From the NCBI RefSeq assembly GCF_019392245.1, contig NZ_JAHXRL010000008.1, positions 113,840 through 177,839 of the forward strand: a DNA stretch of 64,000 bases, read 5' to 3'. The position numbers were made by a program, and so were the translations under genes. Of this stretch, positions 7,487-16,555 are shown in pieces. The notes under the pieces were generated by a model. That model was not told the origin of the DNA. It saw nothing but the letters and a program-made list of their open reading frames with translations, and ran no database searches. Every line of letters starts with the position of its first letter. The first letter of the stretch is position 1. Source of the DNA: Sulfitobacter sp. CW3 (GTDB lineage: Bacteria > Pseudomonadota > Alphaproteobacteria > Rhodobacterales > Rhodobacteraceae).

Positions 7487-8563
7487 ATGAGCGGTATCGG
7501 CGCGATGCTGTTGGATCGTTTTTCCGAACCGACACTGATGGCCTGTGCCGGATTGTTTGGCGGTATCCTACTGGGCCTCGCCGCGCGCCTTGGCCGTTTT
7601 TGCACCTTGGGTGCCATCGAAGATTTGTATTACGGTGCCACCTCTACCCGCTTTGCAATGTGGGGTATTGCCCTTGGCGTCGCGCTGATCGGTACATTCG
7701 GGCTGTCCGCTGTCGGCCTGCTGAACATGGCCGACACCCTGTATCTGGCGATGGCGTGGAACCCGTGGGCCAGCATCGTCGGCGGCTTGGTTTTTGGCTA
7801 CGGCATGGCGATTGCGGGCAACTGCGGCTATGGCGCGCTGGCGCGTATGGGTTGCGGGGATTTGCGGTCATTCATGATTGTGATCGTCATGGGCGTGTCC
7901 GCCTATGTGGCGCTTGGCGGGCCGCTTTCTACCCTGCGGCTGGCGCTGTTCCCCACCGCCGAAGCCGGCGCAACGCCGCCGGGACTTGCCCATCTGATCG
8001 CCCGGCATCTGCCTGTCGATCTGCATCTGGTCGGCATCGTGGCGGGCTGTTTGCTGATCGCCGCAACCCTTATGCACAGGGGGCTTCGCGAGAACCCGAC
8101 GTCCATCTTGTGGGGCGTGGTCGTGGGCGTCGCCATCGTTTCGGGCTGGGCAGGCACGCAATGGATCACCGCAAACGGTTTTGACCGCAGCATCATCATT
8201 TCCCATACCTTTACCGCCCCCGTCGGAGAGACATTGCTGTATCTCATGACATCGTCGGGCAACACGATCAGCTTTGGCACCGGATCGGTTGTGGGGGTGA
8301 TTTTGGGCGCGCTCGCCGGGTGCCTGATCAAAGGCCACATGCGGTGGGAAGCCTGCGAAGACCCCCGCGAATTGCGCCGTCAGATTGGCGGGGCCGTCCT
8401 CATGGGCTTTGGTGCCGTGGTCGCGGTTGGGTGCAGCGTTGGTCAGGGATTATCAGCGTTTTCTGTCTTGGCCTACAGCGCGCCCGTGACGCTGGCCTGC
8501 ATCGTGTTGGGGGCCGTGATCGGCCTGCGCCAACTGGTCGAAGGCTTTGCCGGAATTGACTAG
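7487..8563 (+). CDS. soxT: SoxT, YeeE/YedE-type sulfur-compound membrane protein
   Basis: Members of the YeeE/YedE (TsuA-like) family are multi-pass inner-membrane proteins; TsuA imports thiosulfate. This 358-residue protein has about nine or ten hydrophobic segments and the family's conserved cysteine motifs GRFCTLGAIEDLYYG, GNCGYGALARMGCG and VAVGCSVGQGLS. In the Sox loci of Paracoccus and Pseudaminobacter soxT follows soxR, exactly as here (6-bp gap). Its role there is suspected to be transport or signalling of a sulfur compound. The function is a family inference; the gene's identity by position and motifs is strong. Confidence 0.85.
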   Translation: MSGIGAMLLDRFSEPTLMACAGLFGGILLGLAARLGRFCTLGAIEDLYYGATSTRFAMWGIALGVALIGTFGLSAVGLLNMADTLYLAMAWNPWASIVGGLVFGYGMAIAGNCGYGALARMGCGDLRSFMIVIVMGVSAYVALGGPLSTLRLALFPTAEAGATPPGLAHLIARHLPVDLHLVGIVAGCLLIAATLMHRGLRENPTSILWGVVVGVAIVSGWAGTQWITANGFDRSIIISHTFTAPVGETLLYLMTSSGNTISFGTGSVVGVILGALAGCLIKGHMRWEACEDPRELRRQIGGAVLMGFGAVVAVGCSVGQGLSAFSVLAYSAPVTLACIVLGAVIGLRQLVEGFAGID

Positions 8564-8676
8564 GCGCATCAGCAAGCTGTGATGCCCGCCAGACCGGTTC
8601 GCGGCAGTTCAAACTCAAGCGTTTGTGCGATCTTTTGCACTGTCCTTTCGCCGATCCCGATGCCACAAACACACGC

Positions 8677-11600
8677 ATGAAGATATTTTCCGGCAAATCC
8701 CGTCCCGTTCATCTCGGCCCCTACCCGCTTGAGCGGCTGCGCAGGGAGGTTACGCCGCATACGGCCTTGCCTGACATGCCGTTTCCGGCAGTCTCGTTTT
8801 CAGCGCCGCAAAGACCCGAAAGCATCATCAACGCGATGGGGCCGTTTCAGGCGATGATGGATGCGCTGCGATCCGGTGCGGTGAACAATACCAAAGCCGA
8901 CATTCCTGATGATCCGCTGGAACGGGCGCAGCATCTCAAGGCGTTTGGTTATTACAATGACGCGTCGATGATGGGTGTCTGCGCCCTGCCCAAAGGCGCA
9001 ATTCTGACCGCCCCGCGAACGAACCCTGACGTTGCCGCATTGGTGGACGATCTGAAGCATCGCCAAACCACAACCCTTGCCACCGGGATTGATGCAATCA
9101 TGGCCGACCTGCGCGATACTGCGGGTGCTGATGCGGGTACGATTACGCACCATACCCATGCAATTGTTGTGCTGGTCGCCTATCCCCGCGATCCGTCCAC
9201 GGACGAACCCGGATACGACTGGATCGCCGATGCACAGGCACAACGGGCGTCCCTGCGGGCTGCGGAAAATGCGACGGTACTGGCCGAATATATTCGCATC
9301 CTGGGCTTTGACGCCCGCGCCCATTCGGTAACTTCCAGCGATGTGCATTTACCCAAGCTGGGGCTGGCGGCGGGGCTGACCACGATGCAAGGCGATGCCC
9401 CCTGCGCGCCATGGCTGGGCCAGCGCTATGGCCTTGCGGCGATCACGACCGACATGGCGATGACACCTGACCTGCCGCTGTGCCCGCTTGCGCAGCAACC
9501 CGCATCGGTCTTGCGCGGTCATGTCTGGCAGCTTGGCACCCACGGCGGGGCCACGGCCCGCAATCACGACCCCTACGCCAAGCGCGACTTTGTTAATGGC
9601 CCGCATCCGTTCGAAACCCTCAAGCGCGTTGACAACCCCACCACCTATATCGATGCCGCGAATGTGCCGCGCATCCCCAAGCGCACGGACATGTTTGCAC
9701 GCGGCCAATTCGGTGACATGGGCCCCAAGGTGCAGGACGCCATGAAAGGCGGGCAACATATCGTCAAATCGGCCCCCGCTTCGGCACAACGCAGATTGCT
9801 GGGCGCGCTGATCTTGCTGCAAAAAGGCACCCCTGCCCCGACCGCACGGGACGCAGGGCCACTGCGCAATGCGGCCAACCTGAAAGCCGCCGCATATTTT
9901 CTTGGCGTCGATGCGGCTGGGTCCTCTGCCTGTCCGGATTGGACATGGTACAGCCATGACGCCACCGGCACGCCCATCACCCCGCCCCACGACCAGTCAC
10001 TTAGCGTTGTGATCGATCAGGGCTTTGAAACGATGGAAGGCGCATCCGGCGATGACTGGATCAGCACTGCCCAATCCATGCGCGCCTATCTGCGGTTTTC
10101 GGTTCTGGGCGGCATTCTGGCGCAGCATTTGCGCAACCTTGGTTTCGACGCCAAGGCACATACGGTGATGGATGGCGATGTGTTGCAGCCGCCGCTTTTG
10201 CTGCTGTCAGGCCTGGGCGAGGTCAGCCGCATTGGCGAGGTGATCCTGAACCCGTTCCTTGGCCCCCGTCTGAAATCCGGCATTGTCACCCACACGATGC
10301 CCGTAGCCCATGACAAACCCATCGATTTCGGCCTGCAAAAATTCTGCGAGGCCTGTAATAAATGCGCCCGTGAATGCCCGTCGGGTGCGATCACCGCAGG
10401 CCCCAAAAAGATGTTCAACGGCTACGAGATCTGGAAATCCGACAGCCAGAAATGTGCCACCTACCGGATCACCAACAAGGGCGGGTCGATGTGCGGGCGT
10501 TGTATGAAAACCTGCCCTTGGAACCTCGAAGGGCTGTTCGCCGAAGCCCCGTTTCGCTGGGCCGCCAGCACAATCCCCGCCGCAGCACCGCTGTTGGCAC
10601 GGTTGGATGATACCCTGGGGCGCGGCGGGCTGAACCCGGTCAAGAAATGGTGGTGGGACATCGAACGCCAGCGTAGTGGCGTTGTGACCGCCCCAACCCA
10701 TCCGGTAAACACCCGCGATCTTCAGCCTGATCTGAAACTGCGGGCCGAAGATCAGACATTGGCCGTCTACCCTGCCCCGCTTGCACCCCATCCGTGGCCC
10801 TATCCAGACCCGATGAACCGCGAGGCGGGGATCAAGGCGCATGCCGCCCTGCTCACCGCTGACGAACACCGCGCCCGTAATGCCACCGGGGCAACCGATC
10901 ACCTGCACCTCTATGAAGTGGGCACAGATACGCCGGTGCTGGATCTGCGGATCGCCCGGGTTGTCCCTCTTAGCAACACGGTCAGTCTCTATGATCTGGT
11001 CCATCCCGAGGGCGATGACCTGCCAGAATGGACGGCAGGTGCCCACCTTGATCTCGTCGTGGCCCCTGAATATTTGCGCCCCTATTCGCTGCTGGGCGAC
11101 CCCGCCGATCGGTCATGCTACCGCATTGCGGTCCTGCGCGAAGACGAAGGCCGCGGTGGGTCGGCACTGCTGCACCGTATCTTCACCCAAGGGCGCCGCG
11201 TGTTCGTTTCGGCCCCGATCAACCATTTCGAGCTGGTCGAAGACGCCCCCCACAGCCTGCTGTTCGGCGGCGGTATCGGCGTGACGCCAATGATCGCATT
11301 TGCCCACCGCCTGAATGCAATTGGCCGACCCTTTGATCTGCATTACTCTGCACCGTCCCGTTCGGCGGCCCCGTTTATCGACATGCTTGCGCGCGTCCCA
11401 TGGGCAGACCGCGTTCACATACATCTCAGCGCGGAACACACCCGCGCCAATATGCCGGCCCTCACAGCTCAGGCGGTCAAAGGCACCCAAGTCTACACCT
11501 GCGGCCCAGACGCTTATATGCTAGCCGTGATGGATGCTGGCAGGGCAAGCGGCCTGCCCGATGACAATCTGCATCTGGAATATTTCGCGCCCCCCACGAT

Positions 11601-11880
11601 GCCTGAATATGTCAACCATCCCTTCACCCTGCGCCTGAGCGATGGCCGATTGATCCCCGTCACCGCCGATCAATCGGCCAGCGACGCGCTGATCGCGGCG
11701 GATATCAAGCTGGACATAAAATGCGCCGATGGCATATGCGGTGTGTGCAAATGCACCCTGCTATCCGGCACAGCCGAGCACCGCGATTTCGTTTTGTCTG
11801 CCAAGCAACGAGAGACCGAGATCATCCTCTGCCAATCCCGCGCCGCAGACCCGAACGGCGTATTGGAGATCGATTTATGA
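8677..11880 (+). CDS. rdhA: Self-sufficient catabolic reductive dehalogenase, RdhA fused to FMN/NAD(P)H/2Fe-2S reductase
   Basis: Catabolic reductive dehalogenases remove halogens from aromatics with cobalamin and two 4Fe-4S clusters, without a membrane anchor. This 1067-residue protein has an RdhA region (about 1-690) with two tandem B12/nitroreductase-like segments, then cluster motif CxxCxxCxxxCP at Cys557/560/563/567 and a second cluster using Cys593, Cys606, Cys609 and Cys613. The C-terminal third is a phthalate-dioxygenase-reductase-like module: FMN site RPYSLLGDP (about 800), nucleotide site GGGIGVTPMI (about 863), and plant-type 2Fe-2S cysteines 1016, 1021, 1024 and 1052. No Tat signal and no rdhB are present, as in the NpRdhA/BhbA group. 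The start at 8677 is chosen by homology-like N-terminus; no good ribosome site is visible, and a TTG at 8623 is possible. The substrate is unknown. Confidence 0.9.
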   Translation: MKIFSGKSRPVHLGPYPLERLRREVTPHTALPDMPFPAVSFSAPQRPESIINAMGPFQAMMDALRSGAVNNTKADIPDDPLERAQHLKAFGYYNDASMMGVCALPKGAILTAPRTNPDVAALVDDLKHRQTTTLATGIDAIMADLRDTAGADAGTITHHTHAIVVLVAYPRDPSTDEPGYDWIADAQAQRASLRAAENATVLAEYIRILGFDARAHSVTSSDVHLPKLGLAAGLTTMQGDAPCAPWLGQRYGLAAITTDMAMTPDLPLCPLAQQPASVLRGHVWQLGTHGGATARNHDPYAKRDFVNGPHPFETLKRVDNPTTYIDAANVPRIPKRTDMFARGQFGDMGPKVQDAMKGGQHIVKSAPASAQRRLLGALILLQKGTPAPTARDAGPLRNAANLKAAAYFLGVDAAGSSACPDWTWYSHDATGTPITPPHDQSLSVVIDQGFETMEGASGDDWISTAQSMRAYLRFSVLGGILAQHLRNLGFDAKAHTVMDGDVLQPPLLLLSGLGEVSRIGEVILNPFLGPRLKSGIVTHTMPVAHDKPIDFGLQKFCEACNKCARECPSGAITAGPKKMFNGYEIWKSDSQKCATYRITNKGGSMCGRCMKTCPWNLEGLFAEAPFRWAASTIPAAAPLLARLDDTLGRGGLNPVKKWWWDIERQRSGVVTAPTHPVNTRDLQPDLKLRAEDQTLAVYPAPLAPHPWPYPDPMNREAGIKAHAALLTADEHRARNATGATDHLHLYEVGTDTPVLDLRIARVVPLSNTVSLYDLVHPEGDDLPEWTAGAHLDLVVAPEYLRPYSLLGDPADRSCYRIAVLREDEGRGGSALLHRIFTQGRRVFVSAPINHFELVEDAPHSLLFGGGIGVTPMIAFAHRLNAIGRPFDLHYSAPSRSAAPFIDMLARVPWADRVHIHLSAEHTRANMPALTAQAVKGTQVYTCGPDAYMLAVMDAGRASGLPDDNLHLEYFAPPTMPEYVNHPFTLRLSDGRLIPVTADQSASDALIAADIKLDIKCADGICGVCKCTLLSGTAEHRDFVLSAKQRETEIILCQSRAADPNGVLEIDL

Positions 11881-12878
11881 CCCGCACAGCCCTCGTCACT
11901 GGCTCTTCTGGATTTATCGGATATTTCACCAGCCTCACGCTACTAGAGGCAGGCTGGAACGTTATCGGGCTGGATAGCCTGTCTGATTATTACGATGTCG
12001 GTCTTAAGGAACGCCGCCAAACAATGTTGAATCAACATGCAGGGTTCAGCGTCATCAACGACCGCTTGGAAACCCCCGGCATCCTAATGGCATTGTTCGA
12101 AAAGTATCGCCCCGATGCTGTTGTTCATCTCGCGGCCCAAGCAGGCGTGCGCCACTCCATTGATGCGCCACGCGACTACGTCGAGGCAAACCTGATCGGG
12201 ACATTCGAACTCTTGGAAGCTGCACGGCATTTCCCCCCCGCGCATATGCTGCTTGCGTCAACGTCATCAGTTTATGGCGCCAATACCGAAATGCCCTATG
12301 CCGAAACCCAAAAGGCCGACATGCAAATGTCGTTCTATGCGGCGACCAAAAAGGCAACGGAAAGCATGGCCCACAGCTATGCGCATCTCTATCATCTGCC
12401 AATCACCATGTTCCGGTTCTTTACCGTCTATGGTCCATGGGGCCGCCCCGATATGGCACATTTCAAATTCACCAAGGCGATCCTGAACGGCGACCCGATC
12501 GACATTTACAACCACGGCGACATGAAGCGTGATTTCACCTATATCGACGATCTGACCGCATCGATCCTCGCCCTGATCGACACCGTGCCCGGTGATACGC
12601 CTGTTGAAAATGACAGCCTGTCCAGCGTCGCGCCCTTCCGCGTTGTGAATATCGGCAATGACAGCCCTGTGCCGCTGATGGAATTCATTGCCGCGATCGA
12701 GAAAGCTTGCGGGCGCAAAGCCATCAAAACCTACCACGATATGCAGCCCGGCGATGTCCCTGCCACTTGGGCCGATGCCACACTACTCCAGAACCTCACA
12801 GGCCAGCGTCCGGTCACCCCGATTGAAACCGGTTTGCAAAACTTCGTCGACTGGTACCGCGACTATTACAAAGTCTGA
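11877..12878 (+). CDS. NAD-dependent epimerase, UDP-glucuronate 4-epimerase-like
   Basis: An extended short-chain dehydrogenase that interconverts nucleotide sugars, most likely UDP-glucuronate and UDP-galacturonate. The 333-residue protein has the NAD motif TGSSGFIG (residues 7-14), the serine/tyrosine/lysine set (STSSVYG and YAATKKA) and the segment RFFTVYGPWGRPDMA typical of UDP-GlcA 4-epimerases. Its ATG overlaps the stop of the reductive dehalogenase gene by 4 nt (ATGA), which fixes the start and suggests translational coupling. The pairing of a dehalogenase with a sugar epimerase is unexpected; surface-polysaccharide synthesis is its usual role. Confidence 0.85.
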   Translation: MTRTALVTGSSGFIGYFTSLTLLEAGWNVIGLDSLSDYYDVGLKERRQTMLNQHAGFSVINDRLETPGILMALFEKYRPDAVVHLAAQAGVRHSIDAPRDYVEANLIGTFELLEAARHFPPAHMLLASTSSVYGANTEMPYAETQKADMQMSFYAATKKATESMAHSYAHLYHLPITMFRFFTVYGPWGRPDMAHFKFTKAILNGDPIDIYNHGDMKRDFTYIDDLTASILALIDTVPGDTPVENDSLSSVAPFRVVNIGNDSPVPLMEFIAAIEKACGRKAIKTYHDMQPGDVPATWADATLLQNLTGQRPVTPIETGLQNFVDWYRDYYKV

Positions 12879-12984
12879 CCTTGATTTCCAAATGGTCTAA
12901 AATCCTCGCCGAAGGCTCCGCCGATTGCCACCAGCGCTGCCAGCCCTTATATGGCCGCTAACCCTCCCAATAAGGCCCAGAAAC

Positions 12985-13674
12985 ATGACATTCGACCGCT
13001 CTATCAAAATCGCCCCCTCTATCCTTGCCGCTGATTTCGCCAATTTCGGTGCCGAATGCGAAGCCATCGAAGCGCAAGGTGCCGATTGGGTCCATGTTGA
13101 TGTGATGGATGGCCATTTCGTGCCCAATATCAGCTTTGGCCCGACCACCTGTGCCGCGATCCGCCCGCATATCAAGGGCATCATGGACGTGCATCTGATG
13201 ATCGCCCCCGTCGATCCCTATATCGAAGCTTTTGCAAATGCCGGTGCCGATTTTATCACCGCCCATGTCGAGGCCGGGGCCCATATCCACCGCACCTTGC
13301 AGGCTATCCGTGGCGCGGGCGCAAAGGCGGGTGTGGCGCTGAACCCGGGCACGCCGGCCTCGGCTGTCGAACACCTGCTCGATATCACCGATCTGGTTTG
13401 CGTGATGACCGTGAATCCCGGCTTTGGCGGCCAAAAATTCATCGACATGTCAGACAAGATCAAAACGCTGCGCGCGATGATTGGTGATCGTCCGATCCAT
13501 ATCGAAATTGATGGCGGTGTGGATGTGAACACAGCCCCCACAGTCGCGCAGGCCGGTGCCGATGTTTTGGTTGCAGGGTCTGCCGTGTTCCGGGGTGGAT
13601 CGGTGTCGAACCCCGGCCCCTACGGCGATAACATCCGCGCCATCCGCGAAGCGGTTTCCGGTGTGTACGTCTAG
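12985..13674 (+). CDS. rpe: Ribulose-phosphate 3-epimerase
   Basis: Rpe interconverts ribulose 5-phosphate and xylulose 5-phosphate in the pentose phosphate pathway. The 229-residue TIM-barrel protein carries the signature motifs IAPSILAADF, VHVDVMDGHFVPNISFGP (metal ligand and catalytic Asp), MTVNPGFGGQKF and IEIDGGV (second catalytic Asp). The length is typical. The ATG at 12985 matches the family N-terminus; an in-frame start at 12925 would add 20 unrelated residues. It ends 26 bp before a strong terminator hairpin. Confidence 0.96.
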   Translation: MTFDRSIKIAPSILAADFANFGAECEAIEAQGADWVHVDVMDGHFVPNISFGPTTCAAIRPHIKGIMDVHLMIAPVDPYIEAFANAGADFITAHVEAGAHIHRTLQAIRGAGAKAGVALNPGTPASAVEHLLDITDLVCVMTVNPGFGGQKFIDMSDKIKTLRAMIGDRPIHIEIDGGVDVNTAPTVAQAGADVLVAGSAVFRGGSVSNPGPYGDNIRAIREAVSGVYV

Positions 13675-13700
13675 AACAATAAACCCATAGTAATACGAAT

Positions 13701-13740
13701 AAAAAGGCCGGTACCCCACGGCGGGGGTCCGGCCTTTTTT
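13701..13740. terminator. Bidirectional intrinsic terminator between rpe and the acyl-CoA ligase gene
   Basis: A GC-rich stem (AAAAAGGCCGG..CCCC pairing with GGGG..CCGGCCTTTTTT) with a 5-nt loop is flanked by an A-run on the left and a T-run on the right. It can therefore end transcription both from rpe (rightward, stop at 13674) and from the leftward ten-gene operon (last stop at 13753). Confidence 0.92.
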
Positions 13741-13752
13741 GTGCATCTAGGC

Positions 13753-15246
13753 TTATGCCAGCTGATCTTTGAACGTCTCCATCAGCTTGTGCTTTAGGAT
13801 TTTGCCCGTCGGTGCTGCAGGCAGAGCCGTGCCAATGATGAAGTGCTTTGGCCGCTTGTACCCTGTTAGTCGCTCTTTTACGAAGGCGCGCAGGTCGTCG
13901 GGGTTCAGGCTGTCACCTTCCGCGATTTGCACAAAGGCCAGCACTTCTTCGTCACCGTCTTTGCGGCGTCCGATCACGGCGGATTGGATCACTTGCGGAT
14001 GGTCGTTGATCGCGGCTTCGACTTCGGGTGGATAAACGTTGAACCCGCCATGAATGATCAGCTCTTTTGAGCGTCCCAGAATGTGCAGGAAACCGTTCTC
14101 GTCCAGTTTGCCCAGATCGCCGGTGCGCAGCCAACCGTCCGCGTCGACCACTTTTGCGGTCTCGGTAGGGTTTTTGTAATAGCCTTTCATGATATGCGGG
14201 CCACGGGTCATCACTTCGCCTGCGCCCACACCACCGCCTTCGACAGTGTCATCAATCTTGACCTCGATCCCGGCCAGCGGCGGGCCGACGGATACATCGG
14301 GCGATCCGATGGGGTTCGAGGTCGCAGATGTACCGGCAGCGGTTTCGGTCATGCCATAGCCGTTCTGGATGGCAACGCCATAAAACCCTTCGGCCTTGCG
14401 TTTCCACGCCGGATCAAGCGGCGCAGCACCGGACGAGACATAGCGCAGCGTCTTCGAGTTCAGCTGCGTCAGGCCTTTTTCCTTGGTGTATTGCATCAAA
14501 AGCGCGTGCATCTGCGGCACTGCGGACAGGAAATTCACACCGGAGATCAAGGCGTTATACAGCTTTTCAGCCGAAAAACGCGCCTCGAGCCGGACTTCGG
14601 CACCGATATAGCACGATGCCGTCAGCACCGAACACAGGCCGAAAACATGGGTCAGGGGCAGCACGCCATAAACGACGTCGCCGGGTGTCATGCCGCGCAG
14701 GTTGGCAGATGTCATACCGCCAAAGCGCACGTTGGCATGGGTCAGCATCACGCCTTTGGGGTCGCCCGTCGTGCCGGTGGTGTACAGCAAAACCGCAACG
14801 TCGCTTAGGTCAGCGTCGGGGTTGCTGGGCGTGGGCGTGGCCAGATGCAACGACCCGAATGCGCCGGTAATTTCCTTTGCACCCATGTTCTGCGCGTGCT
14901 TGTCGGCATCAGGCGATGCCCCTGTTGTCATCAAAATAGCCGCCGGTGTCGCGTGATCCAGAATGCGTTTTACTTCGCCTTCGGATTGGCGCGCGTTGAC
15001 GGGGATGATCACCGCACCCGCCTTCCAAGTGCCAAAGATCGTGGCCACGGCAGCGCCGCAGTTTTCAGACAGCAGCAACACGCGGTCGTTGGGTTTGACG
15101 CCTGCGGCCTTGAGCGCCTCCGCGATCGCGTCAGACGCTTCGCCAAGATCGTTGAAGGTCCAGCTGGTCCCGACGCTGTCCGTTAGCGCCTGAGCATCGC
15201 CTCGTGATGTGATTTGTTGTGCAAGATATTCCTCTACACGCGCCAT
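13753..15246 (-). CDS. AMP-dependent acyl-CoA ligase
   Basis: An ANL-superfamily enzyme that activates a carboxylic acid to its CoA thioester with ATP. The 497-residue protein shows the P-loop-like motif LLYTTGTTGDPKGVMLTH (about 152-169), the YGMTE motif, the hinge TGDLGKLDENG, and the C-terminal lysine in PTGKILKHKL. A good AGGAGG site precedes the ATG. It is the last gene of a leftward operon with enoyl-CoA hydratase, acyl-CoA dehydrogenases and a TRAP importer, so it probably activates the imported acid. Chain type (fatty, dicarboxylic, alicyclic or aromatic) cannot be told from the sequence. Confidence 0.9.
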   Translation of the reverse strand: MARVEEYLAQQITSRGDAQALTDSVGTSWTFNDLGEASDAIAEALKAAGVKPNDRVLLLSENCGAAVATIFGTWKAGAVIIPVNARQSEGEVKRILDHATPAAILMTTGASPDADKHAQNMGAKEITGAFGSLHLATPTPSNPDADLSDVAVLLYTTGTTGDPKGVMLTHANVRFGGMTSANLRGMTPGDVVYGVLPLTHVFGLCSVLTASCYIGAEVRLEARFSAEKLYNALISGVNFLSAVPQMHALLMQYTKEKGLTQLNSKTLRYVSSGAAPLDPAWKRKAEGFYGVAIQNGYGMTETAAGTSATSNPIGSPDVSVGPPLAGIEVKIDDTVEGGGVGAGEVMTRGPHIMKGYYKNPTETAKVVDADGWLRTGDLGKLDENGFLHILGRSKELIIHGGFNVYPPEVEAAINDHPQVIQSAVIGRRKDGDEEVLAFVQIAEGDSLNPDDLRAFVKERLTGYKRPKHFIIGTALPAAPTGKILKHKLMETFKDQLA

Positions 15247-15323
15247 AAGCTCTGCCTCCTCGCAGGTATTTTCGGCCTTTGGTCATGTCAGATCCAAAAG
15301 CAAATGGTCACTTTGGCCGCTTT

Positions 15324-16097
15324 TCAGCCGCCATAATTTGGTTTGCGTTTTTCCAAGAATGCGGCGATGCCTTCGGCGGCCTCGTCTGCGCCAGCCGCAT
15401 GGGCCATGGCGTTGCGTTCTGCATCCAGTTGCGCGGCCTCGGTAACGTCATAGCCTTGCGCCACCAGCCCCCGGATCACCGATTGCGCCTGACGCGGGCC
15501 TTGGGCCAGCCGGTCGGCATAGGCCATAGCCCCCGCCATCGCAGCACCCGGTTCGGACAGGGCATTTACGACGCCCAGATCATACATCCGGTCAACAGTG
15601 ACGGGCAGCGCCAGCAGGCACATTTCCATGGACAGCTGCCGTGGCAACGCCCGCGCCAACGACGCAGTCAGCCCGCCATCGGGGACCAAGCCCGCTTTGA
15701 CATAGGCGGCGGTGAATTTGGCGCCCTTCGCGGCAACAATCAGATCACAGGCCAGCGCAAAGGACAGGCCCGCACCAGCGGCACCGCCTTCGACAGCGGC
15801 AATCACGGGAACTGGACAGCCACGGATCGCCCGCACCACATCATGCAGTTCGTCGATCTTGCCGCGACGCTCGTCCTCGGCTAGATCACGACGCGCGATC
15901 AATACGTTCAGGTCACCGCCAGCGCAGAAAAAATCCCCCTCAGAGGTCAGGATCACAGCGCGCACGCGCGGTTCATGCGCCAGTTCAACCGCTTGATTGA
16001 TGCAGGCATATAATTCCGGCGACAGCGCCCCGCGTTTGTGGGCATTGCCGTTCCAGACGATGATCCGGTCGCCCTTATCCTCGATCCGTGCGCTCAT
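15324..16097 (-). CDS. Enoyl-CoA hydratase/isomerase family protein
   Basis: A crotonase-fold protein of 257 residues that likely hydrates or isomerises an enoyl-CoA in the pathway of its operon. The oxyanion-hole segments are visible: FFCAGGDLNVLIARR and the helix AVEGGAAGAGLSFALACDL. The usual second catalytic glutamate region reads KAGLVPDGGLTASL, where the residue expected to be Glu is Asp-like, so its exact chemistry (hydratase or isomerase) is open. The ribosome site AGGAG precedes the ATG. The gene touches the upstream thioesterase gene by 4 nt. Confidence 0.85.
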   Translation of the reverse strand: MSARIEDKGDRIIVWNGNAHKRGALSPELYACINQAVELAHEPRVRAVILTSEGDFFCAGGDLNVLIARRDLAEDERRGKIDELHDVVRAIRGCPVPVIAAVEGGAAGAGLSFALACDLIVAAKGAKFTAAYVKAGLVPDGGLTASLARALPRQLSMEMCLLALPVTVDRMYDLGVVNALSEPGAAMAGAMAYADRLAQGPRQAQSVIRGLVAQGYDVTEAAQLDAERNAMAHAAGADEAAEGIAAFLEKRKPNYGG

Positions 16098-16555
16098 GTC
16101 AGTTTCTCCTGCGGGACACGTTTGAACACGCCCGTCGATGTGGCAATCACGGTGCCATCTTCGTGGACCAGTTCGGCGTCGATATACAGCAAGCTGCGAC
16201 CGCCGCCCTTGATATGACCCGTGGCCGTAACCCGCCCCGGTTTGCCGGCCGCTAGGAATTGCGTGGTCAGCGAGATCGTCAAAAACGGGTTTCTGCCGGA
16301 TGGGTCGACGCTAAGCGATCCGGTCATGCCGCAGGCATTGTCCAGCAACGTTGCCGCGATACCGCCATGAAGAACCCCGTGGCGGTTCAGGTGCTCTGGA
16401 CCCAGATCAAGATAACAGCGCCCGTGGGCCGGATCGGATATGTCAACGACATACCCGACCAGCGTTTGAGTACCTGTCTCGTCCCGGATCAGCAGGCTTT
16501 CGTCAGGCTGCTGCAATGGCAATGTATCGCTCCAGATGGTGGTCTGTGTCGCCAA
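16094..16555 (-). CDS. PaaI-type hotdog thioesterase
   Basis: Hotdog-fold thioesterases of the PaaI group hydrolyse acyl- or aryl-CoA, often as a release valve in CoA-dependent degradation. The sequence has the PaaI hallmark HGVLHGGIAATLLDNACG, where the Asp/Asn near the helix start and the His-Gly-Gly form the active site. Up to 153 residues are encoded if translation begins at the TTG at 16555, which overlaps the upstream acyl-CoA dehydrogenase by 53 nt. A shorter start is possible, so the N-terminus is uncertain. Confidence 0.82.
   Translation of the reverse strand: MATQTTIWSDTLPLQQPDESLLIRDETGTQTLVGYVVDISDPAHGRCYLDLGPEHLNRHGVLHGGIAATLLDNACGMTGSLSVDPSGRNPFLTISLTTQFLAAGKPGRVTATGHIKGGGRSLLYIDAELVHEDGTVIATSTGVFKRVPQEKLT

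Noticed and set aside
8569..8760. Short leftward frame at the soxT-rdhA junction with several cysteines
   Set aside because: Overlaps the start of rdhA on the opposite strand, has no ribosome site and no family resemblance.
12267..12737. Leftward 156-codon frame within the epimerase gene
   Set aside because: Antisense to a well-supported NAD-dependent epimerase; no features of its own.
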